Notes: generated by a model not told the origin, from the sequence alone. A stretch of DNA of 46,806 nucleotides from Olavius sp. associated proteobacterium Delta 1 (GCA_902749685.1 CACVKW010001411.1:1-46806), one strand, 5' to 3'; shown: positions 1-8,698, counted from the stretch's first letter. Numbers and translations are program-made.

Positions 1-283
1 AGATCGTTGCTTTTTCCGGGCAGATGCTGGATGCTTGATACTCGATGCTGGATATCTAACAGTACACTATCGGTGAATTTCAACGACATCCAGTATCCAG
101 AATCCAGAATCCAGGATCAGTCAATACTTTCAATGGTCTTCATTGCAGCAGCGAAGTTGGATTTCAATATTTTATGCAACTATAGGGTTTATCGTCGTCG
201 TCCTCGTGCTCGTAATCGAAAACGGCGTTTTTAAATATTGAGCAATATTTTTGCAATAAGAGGGATTCTTCTGTCTACCGCTG
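1..283. repeat. Left-edge gap with inverted heptamer arms
   Basis: This gene-free stretch lies downstream of the minus-strand permease. Positions 23-56 hold degenerate 7-bp units of the type GCTGGAT/ACTCGAT, and 87-116 hold the reverse-complement type ATCCAGT/ATCCAGA, so the two could fold on each other around a 30-bp spacer. It is a short relative of the big array at 15516-16136. A separate perfect palindrome at 233-250 (AAATATTG, AG, CAATATTT) has T-rich flanks on both strands and may end transcription of the permease operon, but it is AT-only and weak. The 75-aa open frame across the repeat has no coding signature and was not called. Confidence 0.7.
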
Positions 284-994
284 CTAGCGGGAAGGGACGG
301 AGCTGAATTTTGGTGGCCGCAGGTGACCCGAAAGTCTCCACTCAATGAGTTGAATTAATCTGGTCATGATAAAGTTTAAAATGAGGTAAAAGCTGCCGGC
401 GACGATAAATGCTTCCATGGGCCGGTAGTTTTCAGCCATGATCGTATTGGCAATGCCGGTCATCTCCATAATGGTGATGGTACTCGCCAGAGATGTGGCC
501 TTGACCATTAATATTACCTCATTGCCGTACGCCGGCAGCGCCTGCCGGATGGCAATTGGAAAAATAACCCGGCGAAAAAGAAGAAAGCCGGACATACCGA
601 AGGCTCGGGCAGCCTCTACTTCCCCAAATTGCACTGATTCCAATCCACCCCGGATGATTTCACTGCTGTAGGCGGTGGTGTTTAAAGTTAAGGCAATAAT
701 GGCACACCAGAACGGACTTTTTAAAACAGCCCATAAAATACTCTCGCGGATGATCTCAAATTGTCCAACACCGTAGTAAATCAAGAATATCTGCACCAGC
801 AAGGGGGTACCACGCATGACAAACACGAAAGCTTTTATGGGAACGACGAGCACGGGAATTTTGGAACGGCGAAGCAGGGCCGCTAGGATGGCAAAGACAA
901 ATCCCATCGATAGAGAAAGTGTCACCAGGAGCACCGTCAGGCGTGAGCCGCTCAAAATTTTCGGAATGCTCTCGACCATGAGCTCGAAATCCAT
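284..994 (-). CDS. Polar amino-acid ABC transporter permease (HisM/GlnP type)
   Basis: Inner-membrane permease of a polar amino-acid ABC importer, 236 aa, the usual length for the family. Several hydrophobic segments are evident. The conserved RGTPLLVQIFLIYYG stretch is present, and the EAA loop that docks to the ATPase reads EAARAFGMSGFLLFRR at about residues 128-143. The open frame extends to a GTG at 1003, but the ATG at 994 is preferred because GAGGAG sits 8 nt upstream of it and the preceding permease stops 1 nt before it. It is last in a four-gene minus-strand operon. The substrate cannot be read from sequence; the family covers histidine, lysine/arginine/ornithine, glutamine and opines. 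Confidence 0.93.
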   Translation of the reverse strand: MDFELMVESIPKILSGSRLTVLLVTLSLSMGFVFAILAALLRRSKIPVLVVPIKAFVFVMRGTPLLVQIFLIYYGVGQFEIIRESILWAVLKSPFWCAIIALTLNTTAYSSEIIRGGLESVQFGEVEAARAFGMSGFLLFRRVIFPIAIRQALPAYGNEVILMVKATSLASTITIMEMTGIANTIMAENYRPMEAFIVAGSFYLILNFIMTRLIQLIEWRLSGHLRPPKFSSVPSR

Positions 995-995
995 T

Positions 996-1697
996 TTAAG
1001 CACTCCTCACGCCACGGCTGGCCCAGCGTTCCGCACGTCGGAATCCATAACTCGAAAAAGTAGTCAAAAAAAGAAACAGGCCGGCGGCAAGGGTATAGAA
1101 CATAAACGGCATTTGGCTCGATCCGGCTGCAACATACGCCTGGCGCATAATCTCCACCAAACCGGTGACAGAGACCAGCGCGGTTTCTTTAAGGGCGCTT
1201 AGCCAGCAGTTGCCGAGACCCGGCAGCGCCAGTCGCAGAACCTGGGGTACAAGAATCCTGCGAAAAAGAAGCCAATCACTCATACCGACAGCGTAGGCCG
1301 CCTCGATCTGTCCCCTGGGAATAGCCTGCACGGCACCTCGCAATACCTCCGTCTGATAGGCGCCGTTGATCAGGCTGATGGCAGCCACTCCCGCGCTAAA
1401 GGCATTAATCTCAATGTATCCGTGATAGCCGAATATCCGTGCCAGATACATCACAGAACCGCTGCCGCCGAAGAAAAGCAGATAAATGATCAGCAGCTCC
1501 GGCACACCACGGGCAATGGTTGTATAAAAATCGAAAACGATTCGAATAGATCGGAAACGGGACAGTTTGGCTGTCGCCCCGATGGTTCCGATGATGAGGG
1601 CCAGGGCGAAGGCGCACACGGCAACCGTCAAGGTCATCAGTGTGGCCCACGCCATTTCATCTCCCCAACCGGTATTTCCAAAGCTGAGCAGGCCCAT
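996..1697 (-). CDS. Polar amino-acid ABC transporter permease (HisQ type)
   Basis: Second permease of the importer, 233 aa, forming the heterodimeric channel with the downstream permease. The family pattern ARGVPELLIIYLLFFGG occurs at about residues 62-78, and the EAA loop EAAYAVGMSDWLLFRR follows near residue 132. Hydrophobic helices fill the rest. The ATG at 1697 has an AGGACG ribosome-binding site 7 nt upstream. It stops 1 nt before the next permease, so the pair is almost certainly co-translated. About 300 bp separate it from the binding-protein gene, and that gap holds a hairpin and an octamer repeat pair. Confidence 0.93.
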   Translation of the reverse strand: MGLLSFGNTGWGDEMAWATLMTLTVAVCAFALALIIGTIGATAKLSRFRSIRIVFDFYTTIARGVPELLIIYLLFFGGSGSVMYLARIFGYHGYIEINAFSAGVAAISLINGAYQTEVLRGAVQAIPRGQIEAAYAVGMSDWLLFRRILVPQVLRLALPGLGNCWLSALKETALVSVTGLVEIMRQAYVAAGSSQMPFMFYTLAAGLFLFLTTFSSYGFRRAERWASRGVRSA

Positions 1698-1768
1698 GTT
1701 AATTCGTCCTGAAAGCGATATCGTAAAGATCCGGGTCGAAAGGGGTGGAGTTTATCTTAAGACTCCGA

Positions 1769-1917
1769 ATGGAATGATGGAATGGTGGAAAAATGGAATA
1801 TTGGGATAAAATTCGGAAAAATATCTTGATTTTAATCCCTGCTTTGCCAATTGTATCGTAATAAGACCCCATCCTTCTGAACCCATTGTTCCAACATTCC
1901 TGTCTTCCATCATTCCA
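1769..1917. repeat. Inverted pair of 8-bp tandem arrays
   Basis: Positions 1769-1808 read as five degenerate octamers (ATGGAATG, ATGGAATG, GTGGAAAA, ATGGAATA, TTGGGATA). Positions 1884-1917 hold octamers of the opposite sense (ending ATTCC or TTCC). About 75 bp separate the arms, so a long imperfect hairpin is possible. A near-identical pair occurs at 34457-34608. It lies inside the transport operon between the binding-protein gene and the permeases, yet seems not to break the operon. Confidence 0.75.
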
Positions 1918-1950
1918 CGGCATTTGTCTACGGCACAGCCAGTTTACTCT

Positions 1951-1973
1951 AACCTGGCCCAGCGGACCAGGTT
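1951..1973 (-). promoter_or_regulatory. Hairpin after the binding-protein gene
   Basis: A perfect 7-bp stem AACCTGG/CCAGGTT with a 9-nt loop lies 23 nt beyond the stop of the substrate-binding protein. On the minus strand no U-run follows, so it fits an mRNA-stabilising or processing hairpin better than a terminator. That would raise binding-protein output relative to the permeases, as is common in ABC operons. The liv operon has an equivalent hairpin at 6763-6795. Confidence 0.5.
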
Positions 1974-1995
1974 TTCTAAGTATGAATAAACCCGA

Positions 1996-2847
1996 CTATT
2001 TGGGTGAATTATCGAATCCGAACCATTTGACAGCCAGTTTTTGAATCGTTCCGTCTTCGCGCATCGATTTGAGCGCTTTATCAAATATCGCCTTGAGTTC
2101 CGGATCCTGCTTGCGGACGCCAATACCGTTGCCCAGACCAAATATATCGCCGGTCCAGGCCGGACCAAACAATGCCAGATCTTTGCCTTGATCCTTTTTC
2201 ATAATGGGAACCCAGTAGGACAAAGATCCTTCAGCCGCATCGATGCGGCCGGCGCTGAGATCCAACAGTACATTTTCCTGGGAATCGTATTTGCGGATGG
2301 TGGCGACCTTACTGAAATATGTGTCTAGAAAATTAGAATGGGTAGTGGTCGTCTGGACGCCGATGACCTTGCCGTCCAAAAGTTTAAGCAAGCCGTCCAT
2401 CACGCTTTGCTCGGCTGTGCTGATGTCATTGAGGGTAACCTGATCAGGGGAACTTTCAAACTTGGCCAGGGGGCTTGATTTTAAGGCGGCGAAAGATCCC
2501 GGGGTTTTGGCGTAGGGACCGGCAAAATCAATGACTTTAAGTCGCTTATGGGTCGTCTGCATCCCGGCAATGATACAATCATATTTTCCGGCTGTGAGCC
2601 CCGGAATGATTCCTTTCCAGGCATGGGCGGTGATTTCGCACTCAAGGCCGGATCGTTTGCAAACCTCGTTGATTACATCGATATCAAATCCGTACAGTTT
2701 GCCGGACGCATCGGTAGCATTCCACGGAGGATAAGCGCCTTCGGTAGCAACGCGCACTTTTTTCCACTCCTTGGCACCGCTGATCCCCGCCACCCCCAAA
2801 GTTAAAGCCAGAACCAAAATAATCCCCAATAATGTCAATTTTTTCAT
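1996..2847 (-). CDS. Polar amino-acid ABC transporter periplasmic binding protein
   Basis: Periplasmic solute receptor of the SBP_bac_3 (HisJ/ArgT/GlnH) family, 283 aa. The N-terminus is a signal peptide with two early lysines, a hydrophobic core and a likely cleavage near residue 24. The mature part opens with the family pattern VRVATEGAYPPWNATD and has GKLYGFDIDVINEVCKR soon after. The C-terminal region KALKSMREDGTIQKLAVKWF is also typical. An upstream in-frame start exists, but the ATG at 2847 has a clear AAGGAG site and begins the signal peptide. It follows the ATPase gene by 31 nt. The family points to polar or basic amino acids or opines; the exact ligand is not determinable. Confidence 0.95.
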   Translation of the reverse strand: MKKLTLLGIILVLALTLGVAGISGAKEWKKVRVATEGAYPPWNATDASGKLYGFDIDVINEVCKRSGLECEITAHAWKGIIPGLTAGKYDCIIAGMQTTHKRLKVIDFAGPYAKTPGSFAALKSSPLAKFESSPDQVTLNDISTAEQSVMDGLLKLLDGKVIGVQTTTTHSNFLDTYFSKVATIRKYDSQENVLLDLSAGRIDAAEGSLSYWVPIMKKDQGKDLALFGPAWTGDIFGLGNGIGVRKQDPELKAIFDKALKSMREDGTIQKLAVKWFGFDNSPK

Positions 2848-2878
2848 GGCGTGTCTCCTTTCTGTTATTGTTTTCCAA

Positions 2879-3667
2879 TTAAAACTCACGTGCCAAAAAC
2901 TGCCGGCAGCGCTCGGAGTCCGGATCTGCTAGAATCTTTTCAGGCGGACCTTCCTCCTCTATCCGACCTTTATCTATGAAAACCACGTGCGACGAAACTT
3001 CACCGGCAAAGACCATCTCATGGGTAACGATGATCATGGTTCGCCCTTCTTCGGCCAGCTGACGGATGACTCGCAGCACTTCGCCAACCAGCTCTGGATC
3101 CAGGGCTGAGGTGGGTTCATCAAAAAGCATCACCTGAGGATGACAGGCCAGCGCCCGGGCAATGGCCGCCCGCTGCTGCTGCCCACCGGAAAGATGGCTC
3201 GGATACTGGTCTCGCTTGTCGGCGATACCGACTTTGGCCAGAAGTTCTTCTGCTTCCGCAATGACTTCTTGTTTCGGGCGCTTCTGGACATAAATGGGGG
3301 CTTCGCTCACATTTTCCAAGACGGTCATATGAGACCAGAGATTAAAACTCTGAAAAACCATGCCCAATTGGGTCCGCGCACGATCGACCTGGCTGCGGTC
3401 GGCCGGCACAATGCTGCCGTCCCTCCTTTTTTGGGTACGAATCAGCTCACCCTGAAGGTAAATTTCACCGGCATCGGGCACTTCAAGAAAATTAATACAG
3501 CGCAGCAAGGTGCTTTTGCCGGAACCGCTGACTCCGATGATGCTGATCACGTCTCCTTCATGGGCAGCTAAAGACACCCCGCGCAGAACCTCAAGGGAAC
3601 CAAAACGCTTGTGCAGGTCTTTGACTTCCAAAGCAACCGTCCGATTGAGTTTTTCTGCCGCCACCAT
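2879..3667 (-). CDS. Polar amino-acid ABC transporter ATPase (HisP/GlnQ type)
   Basis: Cytoplasmic ATPase that powers the importer, 262 aa. Walker A is GVSGSGKST near residue 43, the ABC signature is LSGGQQQRAAIARAL near 159, Walker B with the following loop is VMLFDEPTSALDPE near 180, and the switch histidine lies in VTHEM. The insertion between Walker A and the Q-loop (ELIRTQKRRDGSIVPADRSQ) is typical of the HisP subgroup. It is first in the operon, 31 nt ahead of the binding protein. The mRNA leader is about 115 nt and contains a GC-rich palindrome; the promoter at 3791-3819 is shared in sequence with dppA. Confidence 0.95.
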   Translation of the reverse strand: MVAAEKLNRTVALEVKDLHKRFGSLEVLRGVSLAAHEGDVISIIGVSGSGKSTLLRCINFLEVPDAGEIYLQGELIRTQKRRDGSIVPADRSQVDRARTQLGMVFQSFNLWSHMTVLENVSEAPIYVQKRPKQEVIAEAEELLAKVGIADKRDQYPSHLSGGQQQRAAIARALACHPQVMLFDEPTSALDPELVGEVLRVIRQLAEEGRTMIIVTHEMVFAGEVSSHVVFIDKGRIEEEGPPEKILADPDSERCRQFLAREF

Positions 3668-3741
3668 GATTTTACCCCATAGCCAGCAACCCGTTCAGAG
3701 GCGGAAGAACCAGTTCCGGCACTTTAACTGGAAACCATGAA

Positions 3742-3757
3742 TCCCGCCCGGGCGGGA
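3742..3757. promoter_or_regulatory. Perfect GC palindrome in the transporter leader
   Basis: TCCCGCCCGGGCGGGA is a perfect 16-bp palindrome in the untranslated leader of the transporter operon, between promoter and start codon. A further CCCGGG copy at about 3763 could compete for pairing. It might be an operator or a leader structure. There is no U-run on the minus strand, so termination is not supported. Function unknown. Confidence 0.45.
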
Positions 3758-3790
3758 CTCAACCCGGGCTTTAGTCACAAAGCCCAGCGC

Positions 3791-3819
3791 AGTATGGCAA
3801 AAGATGAGCTGTGTGTCAA
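3791..3819 (-). promoter_or_regulatory. Sigma-70 type promoter of the polar amino-acid transporter operon
   Basis: On the minus strand, TTGACA (3819-3814) and CATACT (3796-3791) are separated by exactly 17 bp, giving a perfect -35 and a 4/6 -10. Transcription would begin near 3784. The surrounding 49 bp (3779-3827) matches the dppA promoter region (11101-11149) at 41 of 49 positions, including spacer bases ATCTTTTGC and the downstream GCGCTGGGC. Confidence 0.7.
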
Positions 3820-4247
3820 TCAGGATACATGTCCCGATTTTGTGGACACTGGAATGCCTTGGAACGGCGAGTAAAGAACCCTTGAAACTTCGACTAAAAA
3901 TCGTCATTGACATTTAAGCCCGCCTTCGATAGTTGAAGGTTAGCAGCTAGCGCTTCAGAACGAAATGAAAGATCGCTCCGGCACCCTATTTCGCCATCTA
4001 AAATTCGGGAAACCTGAAAACAATTTCCCATATTCGACCTCCATCACCACCTGATCGCATCCGAATGTGCATGCTACCTCTGATCGCCTAAATCTCAGGA
4101 TCACCTTAAATACAATGAATTATGCAGGAGTGCTAAATGCATTTATGGGTTCTTCCTCGCAATTACTGCATTAATACAATCCACCATAATTGGGATCAAA
4201 ACACCATCTTCAAGTTGTTTTATTTATTAGCAGGAAAGGAGAAGAAA

Positions 4248-4976
4248 ATGGCTAATACCAAGATCTCCTGGTTAGGGCATGCGTCGGCATTGGTCGAATT
4301 TGCCGATCGCGTCATCTATTTCGACCCCTGGCTGGACGACAACCCTGTCTGTCCGATTAAACGCAGTGATGTCAAAAAGGCGACCGCTATTTGTGCAACC
4401 CATGGCCACGTCGACCACCTGGGGGATTCATTCGACTTGGTCCGACAGACCGGCGCGACACTCATCTGCACACCTGAGCTGGGATTCTACGCTGATTCCA
4501 AAGGCCTCAGGGAAGGCGAACATGTCTATGGGTTGAACACCGGCGGAAGCTGGCGCAGCGAGGGCTTCACGATTACCATGGTTCCGGCCTCGCATACCTC
4601 GGAAATCATGGGCGATGGCTGGGTGGACGGTCCCATTCAGCCGGGATCGGGTGCCGTTGGATTTATTCTGGCCATCGACAACGGCGGTTCGATTTACTTT
4701 TCGGGGGACACCGGCGTTTGCGCCGATATGCAAATAATTAGGGACCTTTATCGCCCCAACCTGGCCATTATGCCTGTCGGCGGCAAATATAACATGGGCT
4801 ACCGCGAGGCAGCCTATGCCTGCGCTTTGCTTTGGCCGGAATACCTCATTGCCACCCATCATGGCACTTTTGAGGATCAACAACTGAATCTGGACAACCT
4901 GGAGGGGGAAATGAAAGTCCGCGCTCCGGGAGTGAAGTTGGTCAGGCTCAAGCCTGGTGAAAGTTTTGAATGCTGA
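4248..4976 (+). CDS. UPF0173-type metal-dependent hydrolase
   Basis: Metallo-beta-lactamase-fold hydrolase of the UPF0173 group, 242 aa, physiological substrate unknown. It opens with the family motif ISWLGHASALVEF. The metal-binding motif THGHVDHLGD lies at about residues 50-59, a metal-binding Asp is in YFSGDTGVCADM, and the C-terminal histidines are in IATHHGTFED. The ATG at 4248 is preferred because AAAGGAGAAG precedes it at good spacing; an ATG 111 nt upstream has no ribosome-binding site and would add an unconserved tail. The 100-aa ABM-like gene follows 74 nt downstream and is probably co-transcribed. Confidence 0.88.
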   Translation: MANTKISWLGHASALVEFADRVIYFDPWLDDNPVCPIKRSDVKKATAICATHGHVDHLGDSFDLVRQTGATLICTPELGFYADSKGLREGEHVYGLNTGGSWRSEGFTITMVPASHTSEIMGDGWVDGPIQPGSGAVGFILAIDNGGSIYFSGDTGVCADMQIIRDLYRPNLAIMPVGGKYNMGYREAAYACALLWPEYLIATHHGTFEDQQLNLDNLEGEMKVRAPGVKLVRLKPGESFEC

Positions 4977-5050
4977 AGCGGATGACTCCCGGCAGGCAAT
5001 AAACCCTTGATCAAAGCGGCCGGGAGGTCAACCATGGAAGGGAGGTAAAG

Positions 5051-5353
5051 ATGATTGAGTTGCATATACTTTTGGAACCACACGCAGGAAAGGAAATTGA
5101 ACTGGAGTCTCTGTATTGGAATGAATACGTGCCGGGGATAAAAATTCAGAAAGGTTTTCAACGGTCCACCCTGCTCAAGAACCGCGACGCCATGCGGGAG
5201 TACCAGATTATTATCACCTTCGATAGTGAGGAGCTGCGGCTCAGATGGGTTGATTCCAGGGAGCACACGGAAGTCTGGCCCAAAGTGACGGCATTGTGCC
5301 AGCGGGTATCCTGGAGCGGTTTCGATAGCGTGGAAAAGCCTGGAAATCTTTAG
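5051..5353 (+). CDS. Small ABM-like dimeric alpha/beta-barrel protein
   Basis: A 100-aa protein beginning MIELHILLEPHAGKEIELES, which resembles the start of antibiotic-biosynthesis-monooxygenase (ABM)-like ferredoxin folds: a beta strand, then a helix carrying acidic residues. The middle (EYQIIITFDSEELRLRWVDS) has the strand-plus-helix pattern of such domains. GGGAGGT sits 7 nt before the ATG. No catalytic residue can be assigned and many relatives are not monooxygenases, so function is open. It lies between the UPF0173 hydrolase and the liv importer and may belong to either unit. Confidence 0.7.
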   Translation: MIELHILLEPHAGKEIELESLYWNEYVPGIKIQKGFQRSTLLKNRDAMREYQIIITFDSEELRLRWVDSREHTEVWPKVTALCQRVSWSGFDSVEKPGNL

Positions 5354-5546
5354 CCGGAATCCAATAAAGCTTGCGGGTGGCGTCAAAAGGGGACCAAATA
5401 TCTAAGAAGAAAGGGGGGAAAAGGAATTCCCTGTATAAATCGAAAATGAAGATGCGAGCCAAGGATTCACTTAGATCTTCAGAGAAATCTCTACACAGGG
5501 AAAAGCTCAATTATTAATAACTATTTTCACAGAAAGGAGGTCCGAC

Positions 5547-6737
5547 ATGCGACGGTTTTCTATACTTTTTACGGTGATCGCGTTGGCCGTTATGGTCTTT
5601 TTAGTACCTGCCAGAGCGGCCGAAAAATCCATCGTTATCGGTTTCCCGATGATTCTCTCAGGCGGAGGAGCCCTTTTTGGCCAGCCCGCCGTCAAAGGAG
5701 CCGAAATGGCAGTGAAGGAATACAATGACAAAGGCGGAGTACTGGGGAGACCTTTGCAACTGATTGTGCGCGATTGCGCCGGAACTCCGCAAGAAGCAAC
5801 CCGCGTTGCCAAAGAGCTCATTCTAAAAGATAAAGTGGATTTCCTGGTAGGCGGACTGACGAGCTCTCAGGGCGTGGCCATTTCCGAGGTTGCCAAAACG
5901 GAGCAGGTCCTCTATATCGCACCCATTTCGAAAACCACAGCCATGACTGAACCGGGCAAGCTTCATCCTTATGTGTTCCGAGCGGCGGCGAATACGAATA
6001 CCGAAGGAAGAAGTGCAGCCGTGTTTATGGCCAAGCATCCCTGGAAGCGAATCTATACCATTGGCCCGGATTATGAGTACGGTCAGATGGTTACCAAGGC
6101 TTTCGTGGAATGGATTAAAAAGATCAAACCGGAGGTCGAAATTGTGGGGCAAGGTTGGCCAAAATTGGGAGAAACGGATTACACGCCGTTCATCATGCCG
6201 GCCCTGGCAGCCAAGCCTGATGCCGCCTTTATTTCCCTCTGGGGCGGGCACTTTGTCACTTTTGCCAAACAGAGCGCGGACTATGGGTTCTTCGAAAAGG
6301 TGAAGATTGTGTCGGCCGGTGAAGCCGGTTGTCCGGAAACGGCGATGGCCTTAAAGGACGATTTACCCCTGGGGATCACCTCAAATTCCTACGACTTATT
6401 CTATTATCCCGACACCCCCGAGCACAATGCCTATGTTGCGAATTTAACGGCCTTTACCGGCGAGAAGTATCCTCCGAGTTGGGCCATTACGGGCCATACG
6501 GGGATACAGTGGCTGGCCGAAGCGATCCAGAAGGCGGGTTCCACGGACACCATCGCAGTGATCAAGGCCCTTGAAGGGTTGACGATTCAGACGCCCATTG
6601 GAAAACAAACCATGCGCGCCAAAGATCACCAGGCCACAAGGGGTCAGTTCTGGGGAACCACGACGAAAGTCGCGGAATATCCCTTCCCGATTTTACGACC
6701 GGTGGAATATATTTCAGCTGATGACCTGATGGATTAA
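5547..6737 (+). CDS. livK: Branched-chain amino-acid type ABC transporter binding protein
   Basis: Periplasmic receptor of the Peripla_BP_6/LivK family, 396 aa. A signal peptide is evident (RRF start, hydrophobic core, cleavage after ARA near residue 24). The mature protein has the family pattern KSIVIGFPMILSGGGALFGQ, then AVKGAEMAVKEYNDKGGVLG. AAAGGAGG lies 7 nt before the ATG. It leads a five-gene operon with two permeases and two ATPases. Members bind Leu/Ile/Val but also amides, urea or aromatic acids, so the ligand is unresolved; the symbol denotes family only. The following hairpin (6763-6795) may boost its expression over the permeases. Confidence 0.93.
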   Translation: MRRFSILFTVIALAVMVFLVPARAAEKSIVIGFPMILSGGGALFGQPAVKGAEMAVKEYNDKGGVLGRPLQLIVRDCAGTPQEATRVAKELILKDKVDFLVGGLTSSQGVAISEVAKTEQVLYIAPISKTTAMTEPGKLHPYVFRAAANTNTEGRSAAVFMAKHPWKRIYTIGPDYEYGQMVTKAFVEWIKKIKPEVEIVGQGWPKLGETDYTPFIMPALAAKPDAAFISLWGGHFVTFAKQSADYGFFEKVKIVSAGEAGCPETAMALKDDLPLGITSNSYDLFYYPDTPEHNAYVANLTAFTGEKYPPSWAITGHTGIQWLAEAIQKAGSTDTIAVIKALEGLTIQTPIGKQTMRAKDHQATRGQFWGTTTKVAEYPFPILRPVEYISADDLMD

Positions 6738-6762
6738 TTCCAAAAAAAGACCGATGTAATCG

Positions 6763-6795
6763 CCTGCCTGCTTTTCAGAACGGAGAGCAGGCAGG
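6763..6795 (+). promoter_or_regulatory. Strong hairpin between livK and livH
   Basis: A perfect 10-bp stem CCTGCCTGCT/AGCAGGCAGG with a 13-nt loop lies 25 nt after the livK stop. No T-run follows, so complete termination is unlikely. It probably stabilises the livK mRNA end or causes partial attenuation, giving excess binding protein. Confidence 0.6.
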
Positions 6796-6871
6796 TTGAT
6801 CATGGCTGCTTAAGACGTCTTGAAAACTCCGGTTGAGGCAGTGTTGTCGAAATCTTCGAGGATTTGCATGT

Positions 6872-7765
6872 ATGAGCCTTCCCGATCCTTCTTTTCTGCT
6901 TATTCAGTCTTTGAACGGCCTCACCTATGCGATGTTTCTTTTTCTGATCGCATCCGGCCTTTCACTGATTTTAGGAGTCCTGGGAATTCTGAATTTTGCT
7001 CACGGCTCCCTTTATATGGTGGGTGCTTATCTCACCCATCATCTGGTTTCCCATTTCATCAATACCCCCGGTCACTTTTGGCTTGCTGTGATTTTGGGAT
7101 CTATGATCGTGGCTGTCATCGGCGCCATCATTGAATCCGTGTTTCTCCGCCATTTATATATGCGCGAAGAAATCTATCAGCTTCTTTTTACCTATGCGCT
7201 GGTTCTCATCATCGGCGACTTTGCCAAGATAATATGGGGAACCGGTCAGCTTTCCGTCACACGGCCGGCGATCCTCAAAGGGGCGGTTGAGATCTTCGGA
7301 ATATATTTTCCGAAATACAACATTTTCATTATCATGCTGGGTCCCTGTATTGCATTTCTTTTCTGGTTTATCCTGCTGCGTACACGCTGGGGCCGGATGA
7401 TTCGGGCAGCGGCCCTGGACCGCGAAGCACTGGGCTCTCTCGGAGTAAACGTCAGCCGGCTGTATACGATTGTTTTTTTTATCGGCGCCTGGCTGGCCGG
7501 CCTTGGCGGTGCCCTGGTTTCCCCTGTTTCTGCCATCGTTCCGGGCATGGATGTGGAAATCATTGTCAATGCTTTTATCGTCGTGGTAATCGGCGGATTG
7601 GGAAGCTTTTGGGGAACTTTTCTGGGGTCACTCATTGTCGGCCAGGTATATGCGCTGGGTATTCTGGTTCTACCCAGGCTTTCGCTGGTTTTTATCTACG
7701 TCCTGATGGCGCTGGTCTTAATCCTGCGTCCCTGGGGCCTGTTGGGGAGACCATTGCAACGGTAA
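6872..7765 (+). CDS. livH: Branched-chain amino-acid type ABC transporter permease LivH
   Basis: Inner-membrane permease of the BPD_transp_2 family, 297 aa, with about eight hydrophobic segments. The N-terminal LIQSLNGLTYAMFLFLIASG and GVLGILNFAHGSLYMVGAY are hallmarks of LivH. The EAA-like cytoplasmic loop reads RAAALDREALGSLGVNVSR, and VVVIGGLGSFWGTFLGSLI is the usual C-terminal motif. The ATG at 6872 has GAGGA 9 nt upstream; an earlier in-frame start at 6833 lacks one. It pairs with LivM, whose gene starts 6 nt after this stop. Confidence 0.93.
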   Translation: MSLPDPSFLLIQSLNGLTYAMFLFLIASGLSLILGVLGILNFAHGSLYMVGAYLTHHLVSHFINTPGHFWLAVILGSMIVAVIGAIIESVFLRHLYMREEIYQLLFTYALVLIIGDFAKIIWGTGQLSVTRPAILKGAVEIFGIYFPKYNIFIIMLGPCIAFLFWFILLRTRWGRMIRAAALDREALGSLGVNVSRLYTIVFFIGAWLAGLGGALVSPVSAIVPGMDVEIIVNAFIVVVIGGLGSFWGTFLGSLIVGQVYALGILVLPRLSLVFIYVLMALVLILRPWGLLGRPLQR

Positions 7766-7771
7766 AGAAAA

Positions 7772-8698
7772 ATGTCAAAGCAAGAGCGGTTTTTGATTCC
7801 CTTCATCCTGATTGTCCTCCTGATCCCTTTATCAGGATCGCGTTTCTATGTTTTTATGGCTACCGACATCATGATCGTCGGGCTATTTGCCGTGAGTCTC
7901 AATTTGTTATTAGGCTATACAGGCCTGGTTTCTTTCGGACACGCCGCCTTTTTCGGCATCGGGGCTTACACCTGCGCGCTGCTGATGAAGAAGGCATCTG
8001 TCGTCTTTGGATTGGCTTTTGTCGCCGCCGGAATCTTTGGGGCCGTAGCGGCCCTGATCATCGGCTTTTTTTGCATCCGCCTCACTAAAATATATTTTGC
8101 CATGCTGACGCTTGCTTTTTCTCAAATTGTATGGGCAACTGTCTTCAAATGGAATTCATTGACCGGCGGTGACACCGGCTTTATCGGAATTGACTTCCCC
8201 CGTCACCTGGATTCACCCATACGCTTTTACTACTTTACCTTCATCGTGGTAGCAATTTGTCTATATATTATTCGCAAAATGGTCAATGCGCCCTTCGGCC
8301 GGATGCTGACAACGATCCGGGAAAACCCTGAACGTACCGAGTTTATTGGGATCAATGTGAAACTCTTTCAGCTGGTCGCTTTTATGATCTCCGGATTCTT
8401 CTCAGCGCTTGCAGGGGCGCTCTTTGGAATTTTCAATCACAGTATCTTTCCGGACCTTCTTTTCTGGCCGGCCTCGGCCGAGGTGCTCATCATGACCATC
8501 CTGGGGGGAATGTACAGCTTCTACGGCCCGGTCGTAGGAGCTGCGGTTTTGTTATTTTTAAGAATGCAGGTTGGTTCACAAACCCAATATTGGCCGCTTA
8601 TTCTTGGAACGTTTCTGGCCGTGCTCCTTTTTTTCTTTCCCGGAGGAATTATGGGTTTTCTGCAAAGTCAACTCACACGCCTGAGAGGTGTTAAATGA
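7772..8698 (+). CDS. livM: Branched-chain amino-acid type ABC transporter permease LivM
   Basis: Second permease of the importer, 308 aa. LivM-type signatures are visible: SLNLLLGYTGLVSFGHAAFF near residue 42, the ALDREN-like loop TTIRENPERTEFIGINV near 180, and VLIMTILGGMYSFYGPVVGA near 242. The start follows the livH stop by 6 nt, with only a weak ribosome-binding site, suggesting translational coupling. The C-terminus overlaps the livG start by 4 nt (ATGA). Confidence 0.93.
   Translation: MSKQERFLIPFILIVLLIPLSGSRFYVFMATDIMIVGLFAVSLNLLLGYTGLVSFGHAAFFGIGAYTCALLMKKASVVFGLAFVAAGIFGAVAALIIGFFCIRLTKIYFAMLTLAFSQIVWATVFKWNSLTGGDTGFIGIDFPRHLDSPIRFYYFTFIVVAICLYIIRKMVNAPFGRMLTTIRENPERTEFIGINVKLFQLVAFMISGFFSALAGALFGIFNHSIFPDLLFWPASAEVLIMTILGGMYSFYGPVVGAAVLLFLRMQVGSQTQYWPLILGTFLAVLLFFFPGGIMGFLQSQLTRLRGVK

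Larger units (their letters stand above)
3668..4247. other. Intergenic region between divergent transporter and UPF0173 genes
   Basis: Gap of 580 bp. The left third holds the transporter leader, the palindrome at 3742-3757 and the minus-strand promoter at 3791-3819. From about 3830 to 4230 nothing recognisable was found: no gene-like frame, no RNA signature and no repeat shared with the rest of the window. The plus-strand frame upstream of 4248 is open back to an ATG at 4137 but has no ribosome-binding site there. Confidence 0.6.

Noticed and set aside
7..234. 75-codon open frame at the left edge
   Set aside because: It runs through heptamer repeats and a CGTCGT-rich tract, without a start signal or protein-like composition.
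4137..4247. N-terminal extension of the UPF0173 gene to the upstream ATG
   Set aside because: No ribosome-binding site at 4137 and no family similarity in the extra 37 residues; AAAGGAG marks the ATG at 4248.
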